From assembly GCA_017454905.1 (NCBI GenBank), contig JAFTCB010000025.1:61390-125389 (forward strand): a DNA stretch of 64,000 bases, given 5' to 3'. Shown here piece by piece: positions 44,199 through 53,460 of this stretch. Positions within the stretch are counted from its first letter, which is position 1. Each line of letters starts with the position of its first letter. The notes below the pieces were generated by a model. It saw nothing but the letters and a program-made list of their open reading frames with translations. It was not told where the DNA came from and searched no databases. The DNA is from Bacteroidales bacterium (GTDB lineage Bacteria > Bacteroidota > Bacteroidia > Bacteroidales > UBA932). A program made the position numbers and the translations under genes.

Positions 44199-45452
44199 AT
44201 GAAGAAATACTGTCTCCTCCTCCTGCTCTTCCTCGCACTGCCTGTCTGTGCGTCAGCCCAGTGGTACCTGTTCCCCGGCAAGAAGAAGCAGAACCAACAG
44301 CAGCAGACGACCGTCCAGGACACGGCCCGCCGCATCCGCCCGGACAGCACCCTGCTGCGGCCCACAGCCGATACGCTGCTAACGGAGCCGGCCGACTCCC
44401 TCGCCGGCGGACAGGACCAGGAAGTCCCGGACATCTTCGTGCTCGACATCCCGGCCGTCATCCAGGTCGGGCTGATCCTCCCGCTGCAGGCTGCAGACAA
44501 GAAACCCAGCGAGAATTTCCTCGACTTCTACAGCGGTGCCCTGATGGCGCTGCGCGACCTCGGCACCGGTGATACCCGGATCGACCTTCAGGTCTTCGAT
44601 TCCGCCAAGGAAAAGACCGCCGTGCCGCAGTCGCTGATTGACAACAGCGACATCATCCTCGGCCCGGTCACGCAGGAAAGTATCCTGGCGACCCTTCCGC
44701 TCTGCGGCAAGGACAAAGTACTGGTCTCCCCCCTGGATCCGAAAGCCGCGGAACTGGCCGCCACCGGTCCCGTGGTCCAGTCCCCCGCCCCCTGGACCGC
44801 ACAAGTGGACGAACTGGTCCGCTGGGTGGAAATGGACCGCCTGCTGGGGGCGGAGCTCTACATGGTCCGGGATACGGCAGCCCTGGTGCCCGGCGAACAG
44901 ACCGCCCGGCTGGTCGGGCAACTGCAGGAACGGGGCATTCCCTATCACAGCGTCCGTTCGGTCCAGGAGATTCCCTTCCAGAAAGACCGGCAGGTCCATG
45001 TCCTGATCGCTTCAGACCGTGACAATTTCATCACGGGCGTGGTCCGCAACCTGAGCATCGAAGGAGCCAGGAACAACGATGTCGTCCTGTACGGCACTTC
45101 CCGCATCCGCACCAACGGCACCGGCCCCGCGGACCTGCACAATACGAACGCCCACCTGACGGCTTCCTACTATATCGACTACGACGACCCGGCGGTGAAG
45201 CGTTTCATCTACGCCTACCGGGCCCTTTTCCAGGACGAACCGGGATCCTTCGCATTCCAGGGCTATGACACGATGCACTACTTCGTCACGATGTGCAAGA
45301 CATACGGCCGGCAATGGTTCAAGAAACTGCCGGAGTACGAAGAGAAAGGCCTGCAGGCGGACTTCCGTTTCCGGGAAGACAGCGGCCGCGTCAACCAGGC
45401 CGTCCGGCGGATCATCTACAACCCAGACCTGACCATGACCCGGGAAAAGTAA
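44199..45452 (+). CDS. Secreted periplasmic-binding-protein-like protein
   Basis: 417 residues with a signal peptide ending CASAQ, a Gln/Thr/Asp-rich linker, then a class-I periplasmic-binding (ABC amino-acid/LppC-like) fold from about residue 85: IQVGLILPLQA ... FYSGALMAL ... NSDIILGPVTQESILA ... FAFQGYDTMHYFVTMCKTYG. No permease is nearby. Related Bacteroidales proteins are annotated as LysM plus PBP or amino acid ABC substrate-binding proteins, and may bind peptidoglycan synthases as LpoA does; this is inference. Confidence 0.8.
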   Translation: MKKYCLLLLLFLALPVCASAQWYLFPGKKKQNQQQQTTVQDTARRIRPDSTLLRPTADTLLTEPADSLAGGQDQEVPDIFVLDIPAVIQVGLILPLQAADKKPSENFLDFYSGALMALRDLGTGDTRIDLQVFDSAKEKTAVPQSLIDNSDIILGPVTQESILATLPLCGKDKVLVSPLDPKAAELAATGPVVQSPAPWTAQVDELVRWVEMDRLLGAELYMVRDTAALVPGEQTARLVGQLQERGIPYHSVRSVQEIPFQKDRQVHVLIASDRDNFITGVVRNLSIEGARNNDVVLYGTSRIRTNGTGPADLHNTNAHLTASYYIDYDDPAVKRFIYAYRALFQDEPGSFAFQGYDTMHYFVTMCKTYGRQWFKKLPEYEEKGLQADFRFREDSGRVNQAVRRIIYNPDLTMTREK

Positions 45453-45462
45453 ACTTTTTTCT

Positions 45463-47124
45463 TTATTCGGAAAGCAGAGCCCGGGCGTTGGCGACAGCGG
45501 CCGGCGTGATGGTCTCTCCGCTGAGCAGACGGGCGATCTCCATCGTCCGTTCTTCGCCTTTCACTTCCCGGATGGACGAGACGGTCCTGCCATCCGCCGT
45601 GACGGATTTGGAGACCACATAGTGGGCATCCCCCTTGGCGGCCACCTGCGGGAGGTGGGTGATGGAGAAGACCTGCATCGAGCGCCCCATCTCGCAGATC
45701 ATGCGTCCCATCTTGTCGGCAACGCTGCCGCTCACACCCGTATCGATCTCATCGAAGATCAGGGTCGGCATACCGATGAACCGGGCCATCATGGCCTTGA
45801 GGCTGAGCATGATCCGGGAAAGTTCCCCGCCCGATGCGCACCTGGCCACATCCTGGGGATCGCGCCCGGTGGCAGAGAACAGATACGACACGCGGTCCGT
45901 GCCCGTGGCCCCCTCCGGTGCGGCACTGACCGCAACATCGAAGACGGCGCGGTCGAGCTCCAGGAAACGGAGCGATTCCGTGATGGCGGAGGCAAAGCCC
46001 GGCGCCGCCGTACAGCGGGCCTGGGTCAGTTCGGCACAAATGCCGTGGTAGCGGCCTTCAGCATCCTGCTCCGAGCGCTCCAGCTCCCGGATGCGGTCTT
46101 CGGCCGCGGAAGAATCAAACAGCGCTTCGCTGAAACGGTCCCGGACGGCAATCAGTTCGTCCACCGTCGTGCAGCCATGCTTCTTGAGCAGGGTGTAGAG
46201 CCGGGACAAGCGGTCTTCGACGGCCTCCAGCCGCTCGGGAGACAGATCCACCCGGCCGTCCAGGGTCTCGATTTCAGAACAGATATCATCCAGCTCGATC
46301 CGGGACGACTCCAGGCGGGCGGGCAGGCCGGAGACCGCCGGGAGATATTTGACGATGTGCTCCAGTTGCCGGGCGGCTTCCTTGAGGGCGGCCACGACAC
46401 CGGGCGTCTCCCCTTCCGGCTGCAGCAGGTCCAGGGAGCGGCCCAGCGCCTCCTTGATCTGCTCGGCGTTGGCCAGGCTCCGCTGCTCTTCTTCCAGGGA
46501 CTCAAGTTCGCCGGGGATGAGTTTCGCTTCATCCAGCTGCCGCCATTGGGCTTCGTTGTATTCGCGGTCGGCCTCCAGGCGGTCCCGCTCCTTCCGCGCA
46601 GCCTCCAGCTGCGTTCGGATGTCCTGCAGGGTGTGCCAGGCATCCCGGCAGGCGGCGAGCCGGGCACCGTTGCCGGCAAAATGGTCCAGTACGGAAAGCT
46701 GGAAACGGGGATCGGTCAGCAGCAGGCTCTTGTGCTGGGAATGGATATCCACCAGCCGGGCCGCGACTTCCTGCAGCACCCCCACCGGCACGGGGCAGTC
46801 ATTGATGAAACTCCGCGACCGGCCGGAAGCGGATACGACGCGCCGGATGAGCAGGGCATCCCCGTCATCCTCCACATCCGCCCCGGCCAGCAAGGCGGCC
46901 AGGGCCTCATCCTTTCCGGAGAATTCCGCTTCGACCACGCAGGAGTCCGCACCCTCCGAGATCAGGGAGGCGTCTGCACGGGCGCCGGCAAGCAGGGACA
47001 GGGCCCCAAGCAGGATGGATTTGCCGGCTCCGGTCTGTCCCGTAATAATGACCAGACCCTCCGGAAAAGAGATATCCAGAGAGTCTATCAGGATGTAATT
47101 GCGGATATGCAGGCTACGCAGCAC
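45463..47124 (-). CDS. recN: DNA repair protein RecN
   Basis: 553 residues, SMC-like. Walker A GQTGAGKS at 29-36, Q-loop SQHKSLL, coiled coil about 160-360 (ARKERDRLEADREYNEAQWRQ), then the ABC signature ASGGELSRIMLSLK and Walker B TLIFDEIDTGVSG, and the D-loop histidine ITHLPQVAA. It acts early in double-strand break repair. It overlaps rpoZ by 11 bases and ends the eight-gene run; the convergent neighbour is 10 bases away. Confidence 0.97.
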   Translation of the reverse strand: MLRSLHIRNYILIDSLDISFPEGLVIITGQTGAGKSILLGALSLLAGARADASLISEGADSCVVEAEFSGKDEALAALLAGADVEDDGDALLIRRVVSASGRSRSFINDCPVPVGVLQEVAARLVDIHSQHKSLLLTDPRFQLSVLDHFAGNGARLAACRDAWHTLQDIRTQLEAARKERDRLEADREYNEAQWRQLDEAKLIPGELESLEEEQRSLANAEQIKEALGRSLDLLQPEGETPGVVAALKEAARQLEHIVKYLPAVSGLPARLESSRIELDDICSEIETLDGRVDLSPERLEAVEDRLSRLYTLLKKHGCTTVDELIAVRDRFSEALFDSSAAEDRIRELERSEQDAEGRYHGICAELTQARCTAAPGFASAITESLRFLELDRAVFDVAVSAAPEGATGTDRVSYLFSATGRDPQDVARCASGGELSRIMLSLKAMMARFIGMPTLIFDEIDTGVSGSVADKMGRMICEMGRSMQVFSITHLPQVAAKGDAHYVVSKSVTADGRTVSSIREVKGEERTMEIARLLSGETITPAAVANARALLSE

Positions 47125-47434
47125 CGTCTTCCTGGGCTACGCGATAGTAGAGCTCGCCATCCTCGAATTCGGAAATCGCAACGAGGTCCGGTTTGGGCTG
47201 GCGCTCATAGTACTTGGAGATTTCAATCTGCTCCTTGTTCTCGAAGACCTCATCCATGGTGTCGCGCTCGCCGCGGAAATCTTCCAGTTTCTTGGCCAGT
47301 TCCTTCTTCTCGGCCAGGGCGATCTGGTTGGCGCGCTTGGAGAGGATGACCACAGTCTCATAAATGTTGCCCGTCGGGGCGGCGAGATCCTTGATGTCCC
47401 GCGTAATGGTGTTGGTAGGTATTTTCTTTTCCAT
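47114..47434 (-). CDS. rpoZ: RNA polymerase omega subunit (Bacteroidetes type)
   Basis: 106 residues. The Rpb6/omega core is TGNIYETVVILSKRANQIALAEKKELAKKL, followed by EVFENKEQIEISKYYERQPKP, which is highly similar to RpoZ proteins of Bacteroides. It promotes assembly of the polymerase. It lies between bamD and recN, a conserved order in the phylum. Confidence 0.93.
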   Translation of the reverse strand: MEKKIPTNTITRDIKDLAAPTGNIYETVVILSKRANQIALAEKKELAKKLEDFRGERDTMDEVFENKEQIEISKYYERQPKPDLVAISEFEDGELYYRVAQEDGAA

Positions 47435-47467
47435 ATCAACAATACGATGCGCAGCGGCGCGGAAGTT

Positions 47468-48262
47468 TCAATATTTTTCTTTCACTTTGGCATAAAGCCC
47501 GTCCAGCTCCTTGCGGTGATCCGATTCCGGGTATTCGCCGATAAAGTTGAGATAGTCGTCCTGGAAGACCAGGAAACGCTCTTTCTGCTTGGAGGGGACG
47601 CTCATCGCCGCGAATTTGTAGGAAGACATGGCCGAATAATACAGGATCTCCTCGCGGAAAACATTGTCCGCATCGTCCTTCAGGACATTCTTGAGCGCCA
47701 CACGGGCAGCCAGGTAATCTTCCATCTTGTAGTACAGTTTGGCACTCTCGAACGCTTTCCGGTCCAGGCGCTCGCTGAGTTCCTCCATATAATGCCGGCA
47801 AATGTCGGCATTGGCCCCGGAGGGGTGGTTGGCGAGATATTCCCCGATGGCATTGATCGCCGTATAGGTCGGCGTCTGGTCCAGTTCGTAGCGGAGCGTG
47901 GCCCGGTACAGGCAGTCAACCCGCAGGAACTCGGCCATCTCCGAGAAGGTGCTCTGCGGGAAATAGGTCAGGTACTGCTGGAAGTTGGTCTCAGCCGTGT
48001 AGTAGTCCTTGTTGGAGTAGTTGCTCAACCCCAGGTAGTACATGACCGTATCGTAGCGCTCGGTTCCGTTGGTCAGCAAGATGAGCGACTCGAAGAGCTG
48101 GGCGGCACGGTTGTACTTGCCGGTGTTGAAATAGGAGAACGCCGCCTGGTACTTGGCATCGGTATCGTTGCTCTCCAGGATCTTGTCATACTGCGACTTG
48201 CAAGCCGGAACGGCCAGCACGAGCAGCAGGGCCGCGGCGGTCAGTAAGGTGGATTTTTTCAT
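47468..48262 (-). CDS. bamD: Outer-membrane assembly lipoprotein BamD
   Basis: 264 residues from ATG 48262; lipobox AVPAC. TPR-like repeats (YQAAFSYFNTGKYNRAAQLFESLI, YYTAETNFQQYLTYFPQS, and others) match BamD. It couples BAM activity to BamA at 37442. The start overlaps the trxB stop as ATGA; the open frame upstream inside trxB is not protein-like. Confidence 0.93.
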   Translation of the reverse strand: MKKSTLLTAAALLLVLAVPACKSQYDKILESNDTDAKYQAAFSYFNTGKYNRAAQLFESLILLTNGTERYDTVMYYLGLSNYSNKDYYTAETNFQQYLTYFPQSTFSEMAEFLRVDCLYRATLRYELDQTPTYTAINAIGEYLANHPSGANADICRHYMEELSERLDRKAFESAKLYYKMEDYLAARVALKNVLKDDADNVFREEILYYSAMSSYKFAAMSVPSKQKERFLVFQDDYLNFIGEYPESDHRKELDGLYAKVKEKY

Positions 48263-49188
48263 CGTTTCAAATATTTTTCGGCATCCAAAGCGGCCCGGCA
48301 GCCCGAAGCCGCGGCGTTGACGGCCTGGCGGTAATGCGGGTCCTGCACATCCCCGGCCGCGAACACACCCTCGACGTTGGTGCGGCTGCTGCCGCCGTCC
48401 GTCATGATGTACCCGTTTGCATCGGTCTTCACCCACGGAGCGAACAGTTCGGACGCGGGATGGTGGCCGATGGCCAGGAAAAAGCCGTCTATCCGGATAT
48501 CAAAAACCTCGCCATCCTTGCGCAGCAAGCGGGCGCCGGTCACGCCGGAAGCGTCGCCCAGCACCTCCTGGGTATTGCAGTTCCACAGGATCTCGATGTT
48601 GGGGGTATTCATCACGCGCTGCTGCATCGCCACGGAAGCCCGGAGGACATCGCGGCGGACGATCATGTAGACCTTGCGGCAGAGGCCGGCCAGATAGGTC
48701 GCTTCCTCACAGGCAGTATCGCCGCCGCCCACGACCGCCACGTCCTTCTTGCGGTAGAAGAAGCCGTCGCAGGTCGCACACGCGGACACGCCGAGTCCGC
48801 GGAATTTCTCTTCGGAAGGAAGGCCGAGATAACGGGCCGTCGCGCCGGTCGCGATGATCACGGCATCCGCCTCCAGCTCCGCGGAGCCGTCCACGGTCAG
48901 CCGGAACGGCCGGACGCCCAGGTCCACCGCCGTCACGACCCCGCGGCGGATGTCCGCGCCCAGGTTCACCGCCTGCTCCCGCATGTCATTCATCAACTGG
49001 TTGGCATCCACGCCCTTCGGGAAACCGGGGAAATTCTCCACGACCGTGGTCGTGGTCAGCTGGCCGCCGGGCTCATTGCCTTCATACAGGACGGGGTCCA
49101 GGGCTGCCCGGGAAGCATATATCGCGGCGGTATAACCTGCGGGGCCCCCGCCGATGATCAGACATTTGATGTGTTCCATATCTTGCAT
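48259..49188 (-). CDS. trxB: Thioredoxin reductase
   Basis: 309 residues. FAD site LIIGGGPAGYTAAIYAS at the N-terminus, redox-active CATCDG (about 137-142), NADPH site VAVVGGGDTACEEATYL, and the second FAD motif VFAAGDVQDPHYRQ. ATG at 49188 or 49179. It reduces thioredoxin with NADPH. The upstream gene encodes a Fur-family regulator, a sensible pairing for oxidative stress. Confidence 0.97.
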   Translation of the reverse strand: MQDMEHIKCLIIGGGPAGYTAAIYASRAALDPVLYEGNEPGGQLTTTTVVENFPGFPKGVDANQLMNDMREQAVNLGADIRRGVVTAVDLGVRPFRLTVDGSAELEADAVIIATGATARYLGLPSEEKFRGLGVSACATCDGFFYRKKDVAVVGGGDTACEEATYLAGLCRKVYMIVRRDVLRASVAMQQRVMNTPNIEILWNCNTQEVLGDASGVTGARLLRKDGEVFDIRIDGFFLAIGHHPASELFAPWVKTDANGYIMTDGGSSRTNVEGVFAAGDVQDPHYRQAVNAAASGCRAALDAEKYLKR

Positions 49189-49198
49189 TGTTTATTCG

Positions 49199-49663
49199 TC
49201 ATTGTTTCTTGGCGGTTCCCGGCTTCCGGGTCGGATGGCACAGGAGCTGGATCTCGAACCCGTCGAGCTTGTAGCCGCGGAAACGGCGGCCCCGGAAATG
49301 CGCCTCCACCCAGGACATCAGTTCCTCATCTTCGAGGTCCCGCCAGGTCTGGTTGCGGGTGTCGTACAGGTGCAGGTGGTCCCCGCTCCGGACATCAAAG
49401 ACCATCTTGCCGCCCTGGCCGGAACGGCGCGAGTAGATCTTGAGATCGGCCAGCACCGTCAGGATATTGTAGACCGAGGCGGGCGAAACGGCCGTTCCTC
49501 CCTGCTCCGCCAGATATGCGGCCACGCCGTCCGCGGACGCATGTCCCAGGGCAAGCATCGCCTCATGGACGGCCACCCGCTGGGGCGTCGCCTTGAGTCC
49601 CTTGTCCCTGAGCAGGCGCTTGAACTGGATTATGTCCGGTTTGCCGGGGTTCCTGGCCTTCAT
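49199..49663 (-). CDS. Fur-family transcriptional regulator lacking the usual CxxC zinc motif
   Basis: 154 residues from ATG 49663. The winged helix has KGLKATPQRVAVHEAMLALGH and SVYNILTVLADLKI, typical of Fur/PerR. In the dimerisation domain the metal site reads GDHLHLYDTRNQTW; the CxxC pairs that hold structural zinc in most Fur proteins are absent. Placement between rpoN and trxB suggests a peroxide- or redox-responsive (PerR-like) role, by inference. The start is 4 bases after the rpoN stop. Confidence 0.85.
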   Translation of the reverse strand: MKARNPGKPDIIQFKRLLRDKGLKATPQRVAVHEAMLALGHASADGVAAYLAEQGGTAVSPASVYNILTVLADLKIYSRRSGQGGKMVFDVRSGDHLHLYDTRNQTWRDLEDEELMSWVEAHFRGRRFRGYKLDGFEIQLLCHPTRKPGTAKKQ

Positions 49664-49667
49664 CTGT

Positions 49668-51074
49668 CTAAAGCTCTTTGCGCCAGCGCGCCAGCGGAAT
49701 GCCGAGCTGGTCACGGTACTTGGCAATGGTACGCCGGGCGACCTTGTAGCCGCGGAGGCTCATCTGCTCCACCAGCTGCTCGTCGGTCAGCGGTTTCTTC
49801 TTGTCTTCAGCATCCACGCATTCCTGGAGGACCTTCTTGAGCTCCCGGGTGGACACCTCCTCCCCTTCCTTGTTCTCCATTCCTTCGGAGAAGAAATACT
49901 TAAGCGGGAAGATCCCGAAATGGGTCTCGATATACTTGCTGTTGACCACGCGCGAGATGGTCGAGATGTCGAATCCGGTCTTCTCCGCGATGTCCTTGAG
50001 GACCATCGGCTTGAGGTCGGCCTCGTCGCCGGACACGAAGTAATCGTGCTGGTATTCGAGGATGGCGGACATCGTCTTGTTGAGCGTGTTCTGGCGCTGT
50101 TTGAGCGCCTCCACGAACCATTTGGCGGAGTCCAGTTTCTGCCGGACGAAGGTCGCCGCCTCTTTCTGGGCGCGCTCCGAGGACCCTTTCGCCTCGATCA
50201 GCAGGTCCGCATATTTCTTGTTCACGCGCAGTTCCGGTACGGAGAAGCGCGGCATCGAGAAACTGAGCCGGCCGTTCTCGTGCTCTTCCAGCACGAAATC
50301 CGGGACAATCTGCTGCGCCTGGTCGGTGTAGGTGTAATCCACCTCCCCGCCGGGAGCCGGGTTGAGTTTGACGATGCGGGCCATCGCCCGCTTCAGGTCA
50401 TCCTCGGTCAGGTTCAGCCGGGAGAGGATCTTCTGGAAATGCTTGTTGGAGAATTCCTGGAAATAATCCTCCAGGATGTGTTCGGCATTGATCACGTCCC
50501 GGGTCTGCTTCATCGAACGGAGCTGGATCAGCAGGCATTCCCGCAAATCGCGGGCGCCCACGCCGGACGGATCGAATTCCTGGATGACCGCAAGCATCCT
50601 CAGCACTTCGTCGGCATCGGTCTGGATCCCGGCCCGGAACGCCATGTCGTCCACCAGGGATTCGATGTCCCGGCGCAGATAGCCGTCTTCGTCCAGGGAG
50701 CCGATGATGAAAGCGGCGATGTTGTACTCCTCCTGGGTGAGATTGCGGTAGCCCAGCTGGTCCATCAGGCTCTGGGTGAAACTCTGACGGACAGAGAAAG
50801 TGTTGTATTCGGGGCGGGGATCCTTGCCCCAGTTGTTGACACGCGTCTTGTAAGCAGGGATATCGCCCTCGTCCGTGATCTCATCCAGGGACACGTCCTT
50901 GGTCTCATCAGGCTTATCCGGATCGGGCGAATCATCCAGCACAGGGTTCTCCTCCAGTTCCGTACGGATCCGCTGCTCAAGCTCCTGGATCGGGAGCTCG
51001 ATCAGCTTGATCGTCTGGATCTGCAGCGGGGAGAGTTTCTGCTGCTGTTTGAGTTCTAAACCTTGCTTGATCAT
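49668..51074 (-). CDS. rpoN: RNA polymerase sigma-54 factor
   Basis: 468 residues. Region I starts KQGLELKQQQKLSPLQIQTIKLIELP; an acidic linker follows; the core-binding domain has LREFDPSG-like VIQEFDPSGVGARDLRECLLIQL; the DNA-binding HTH (DIAEKTGFDISTISRVVNSKYI) and the RpoN box ARRTIAKYR (446-454) are intact. No sigma-54 activator is encoded in the window. The gene follows the SPOR gene without gap. Confidence 0.97.
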   Translation of the reverse strand: MIKQGLELKQQQKLSPLQIQTIKLIELPIQELEQRIRTELEENPVLDDSPDPDKPDETKDVSLDEITDEGDIPAYKTRVNNWGKDPRPEYNTFSVRQSFTQSLMDQLGYRNLTQEEYNIAAFIIGSLDEDGYLRRDIESLVDDMAFRAGIQTDADEVLRMLAVIQEFDPSGVGARDLRECLLIQLRSMKQTRDVINAEHILEDYFQEFSNKHFQKILSRLNLTEDDLKRAMARIVKLNPAPGGEVDYTYTDQAQQIVPDFVLEEHENGRLSFSMPRFSVPELRVNKKYADLLIEAKGSSERAQKEAATFVRQKLDSAKWFVEALKQRQNTLNKTMSAILEYQHDYFVSGDEADLKPMVLKDIAEKTGFDISTISRVVNSKYIETHFGIFPLKYFFSEGMENKEGEEVSTRELKKVLQECVDAEDKKKPLTDEQLVEQMSLRGYKVARRTIAKYRDQLGIPLARWRKEL

Positions 51075-51620
51075 CTATTGTTCTACCGTAGCGAGAGAAG
51101 CGTCCTCCGGCCGTCCGACCGAAGGGTATTTGAAGCGCTCGCGGACGATGAAAGCGTCCGGGAAGTCGCCTTTGATCTTGCGCAGGAATGCTTCCGCATC
51201 CAGGCGCGTGCGGAAGTTGCCGACCGTCACCTTGAAATTCGGAGAAGCATAAGTCCTGTAAGCCTGTACCTGGGGATACATGGCATTGAAGCGGCGGATC
51301 ACCGAAGCGGATTCTTCCCGCGCGGTGCGCGTGCTCGCGAAATACAACCGGATCCGGAATCCGTTGAAATCCCGGCCGGCATGCCTGGCAATCTGGTTGT
51401 TCAGCGCCGTGCGGACCTCCGCGCTCTGGCGGACCACCACCTGCTCGGGCAGGGCCGAGAAGATGTCCCGGCCGAACAAGGCGGAGTCCAGCTGGACTTC
51501 TTCGCCGGCGTGTTCGATCTCACCCGTCCCTTCTTCGATGTTCTGCGCTTTCAGCGCCGGGGCCAGCAGCGCCATCAGGACGAGCGTCACGATTGTCTTA
51601 TTCCATTTCAGTCTGTTCAT
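51075..51620 (-). CDS. SPOR-domain periplasmic protein
   Basis: 181 residues; signal peptide ending APALKAQ. The C-terminal SPOR-like fold (about 85-165) reads GFRIRLYFASTRTAREES ... YPQVQAYRTYASPNFKVTVGNFRTRLDAEAFLRKIK. SPOR domains bind denuded peptidoglycan at division sites. It overlaps the upstream lipoprotein gene by 23 bases and touches rpoN. Confidence 0.88.
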   Translation of the reverse strand: MNRLKWNKTIVTLVLMALLAPALKAQNIEEGTGEIEHAGEEVQLDSALFGRDIFSALPEQVVVRQSAEVRTALNNQIARHAGRDFNGFRIRLYFASTRTAREESASVIRRFNAMYPQVQAYRTYASPNFKVTVGNFRTRLDAEAFLRKIKGDFPDAFIVRERFKYPSVGRPEDASLATVEQ

Positions 51621-52095
51621 TCTGTACCGGTTTATTGAGGATGGAGCTCAACGGGATGTCTTTGATTTCAATATTCTTGCCAATCCCGCCCCGCAGGGAG
51701 ACCCTGCCGTCGACCGAGAAAGTCACATCATCGTATGCACTCTCGTTGCCAATCAGCCGCAAGAGCTGGAAGGGATTGAATCCGTCGGCAATCTGGCCCC
51801 GGACCGGGACACGGTAGACCTTGTCCGTATGCCCGGCCACAATCAGCTGGTCGGCATAGGCGGAGAAGGCGTCCTGGTCGCGGTATCGCGCCAGTCCGTG
51901 CAGGTCCGTGATCTCGAAAGCCACGGTCGGGTTGTGGATCTCCACCTCCACGAGGGCGGACAGGCCGGTCAGTCCTTCCGGCACGATCGAGACGATCCGG
52001 GCCGAAGTGACCGAAATGTCCTTGATGCCTTCGCCCTTGCACCCGGCCAGCAGCAGGGAGAGCAGCAGCAGGAGGAAAAGATGGGCTCTCTTCAT
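51598..52095 (-). CDS. Small lipoprotein with LEA14-like beta domain
   Basis: 165 residues with lipobox LLAGC (Cys19). After that comes a beta-sandwich-like domain, ISVTSARIVSIVPEGLTGLSALVEVEIHNPT with ITDLHGLARYRDQDAFSAYADQL, reminiscent of the LEA type-2/WHy fold. No enzyme motif. It heads the eight-gene run, with a -7 box on the minus strand 25 bases upstream. Confidence 0.75.
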   Translation of the reverse strand: MKRAHLFLLLLLSLLLAGCKGEGIKDISVTSARIVSIVPEGLTGLSALVEVEIHNPTVAFEITDLHGLARYRDQDAFSAYADQLIVAGHTDKVYRVPVRGQIADGFNPFQLLRLIGNESAYDDVTFSVDGRVSLRGGIGKNIEIKDIPLSSILNKPVQNEQTEME

Positions 52096-52119
52096 GGGAT
52101 TCTTGCTCTAAACTATCTG

Positions 52120-52148
52120 GCAAAGATAAGAAAAATCTCTATCTTTGC
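52120..52148. promoter_or_regulatory. Divergent -7 boxes of miaB and the lipoprotein-rpoN-recN run, as an inverted repeat
   Basis: TATCTTTG on the plus strand (52140-52147) is 8 bases before miaB; TATCTTTG on the minus strand (52121-52128) is 25 bases before the lipoprotein gene. Together they form an inverted repeat with 9-base arms (GCAAAGATA) and an 11-base spacer. No strong -33 element is seen for either. Confidence 0.6.
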
Positions 52149-52155
52149 GAAGCGT

Positions 52156-53460
52156 ATGAAAAAGGTATATATAGAAACGTACGGCTGCCAGATGAACGTC
52201 GCGGATACGGAGATCGTTTTCTCCATCCTCGCCGCCGAAGGCTATGAACGTACGGAGGAGATGAAGGAAGCGGATGTGATCCTGGCCAATACCTGCTCTG
52301 TGCGGGACAATGCCGAGCAGCGCATCTGGGGACGGATCGAGCAGTTCAATTACCAGCGGAAGACCCGCCCCGGGGTCGTCACCGGCATCCTCGGCTGCAT
52401 GGCCGAACGGCTCAAGGAAGCCCTCCTGGAGTCAGGCAAGGTGGATATCGTCGCCGGTCCGGACGCCTACCGGAGCCTGCCGCGCCTGCTGGCCGCCGCC
52501 TCGCAGGGGCATCCGCAAATCGATGTCCTCCTCTCCCGGGAGGAGACCTACGGCGACATCGCCCCGGTCCGCGTGGACAAGAACGGCGTTTCCGCCTTCA
52601 TTTCCATCATGCGCGGGTGCAACAATGTCTGCTCCTACTGCGTCGTCCCCTTTACCCGGGGCGCGGAGCGCAGCCGCGACTGGCATACCATCGTGCGCGA
52701 GGCCTGCGACTGTGCCGCGCAGGGGTATAAAGAAATCACCCTGCTCGGGCAGAACGTGGATTCCTACCGCTTCGGGGAAATGGATTTCGCCGGACTGCTG
52801 GCCCGGGTGGCGGAGACGGTTCCCGGCCTGAGAGTGCGTTTCTCGACCTCCAACCCGCAGGATATCTCCGACGCCGTGCTGGAGACGATGGCTTCGCACG
52901 CCAACATCTGCCACCACATCCACCTGCCCGTCCAGTCCGGCTCCGACCGCATGCTCGAGAAGATGCGCCGCCGCTACACCCGGGCCTGGTACCTGGAGCG
53001 CGTCGCCCGGATCCGCGAGTTGATGCCCGACTGCGCCATCACCACGGACGTGATCGCAGGCTTCTGCTCCGAGACCGAGGAGGACCACCGCGATACGCTC
53101 AGCCTCTTCGAAGAGGTGGGCTTCGATGCCGCCTTCATGTTCTATTACTCCGAGCGTCCCGGCACCCTCGCCGCAAAGAAGTATCCCGATGACGTGGACC
53201 TGCAGACCAAGACGCGCCGCCTGGAAGAGATTATCGCCGTGCAGAACCGGCTCTCACTGGAAAGCAACCGGCGCGACCTCGGGAAGACTTTCGAGGTTCT
53301 GGTCGAAGGACCGTCGAAACGCAACCCCGCCGAACTCTGCGGGCGCAACAGCCAGAACAAGATGTGCGTCTGGCCGGATACGGAGCATCATGCCGGCGAT
53401 CTCGTGGAAGTGAGGGTCACGGACTGTACCCAGGCGACCTTGCTTTGCAAGCTCGCCTAA
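52156..53460 (+). CDS. miaB: tRNA-2-methylthio-N6-dimethylallyladenosine synthase
   Basis: 434 residues from ATG 52156 (MKKVYIETYGCQMN). The N-terminal UPF0004 cysteines are C11, ANTCSVRD and GILGCMAE; the radical-SAM CxxxCxxC is in RGCNNVCSYCVVPFTRG; a C-terminal TRAM region closes the protein. It adds the methylthio group to i6A37 of tRNAs. The frame remains open far upstream, but the -7 box at 52140 fixes the start. The last 4 bases overlap the convergent Fur-family gene. Confidence 0.97.
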   Translation: MKKVYIETYGCQMNVADTEIVFSILAAEGYERTEEMKEADVILANTCSVRDNAEQRIWGRIEQFNYQRKTRPGVVTGILGCMAERLKEALLESGKVDIVAGPDAYRSLPRLLAAASQGHPQIDVLLSREETYGDIAPVRVDKNGVSAFISIMRGCNNVCSYCVVPFTRGAERSRDWHTIVREACDCAAQGYKEITLLGQNVDSYRFGEMDFAGLLARVAETVPGLRVRFSTSNPQDISDAVLETMASHANICHHIHLPVQSGSDRMLEKMRRRYTRAWYLERVARIRELMPDCAITTDVIAGFCSETEEDHRDTLSLFEEVGFDAAFMFYYSERPGTLAAKKYPDDVDLQTKTRRLEEIIAVQNRLSLESNRRDLGKTFEVLVEGPSKRNPAELCGRNSQNKMCVWPDTEHHAGDLVEVRVTDCTQATLLCKLA

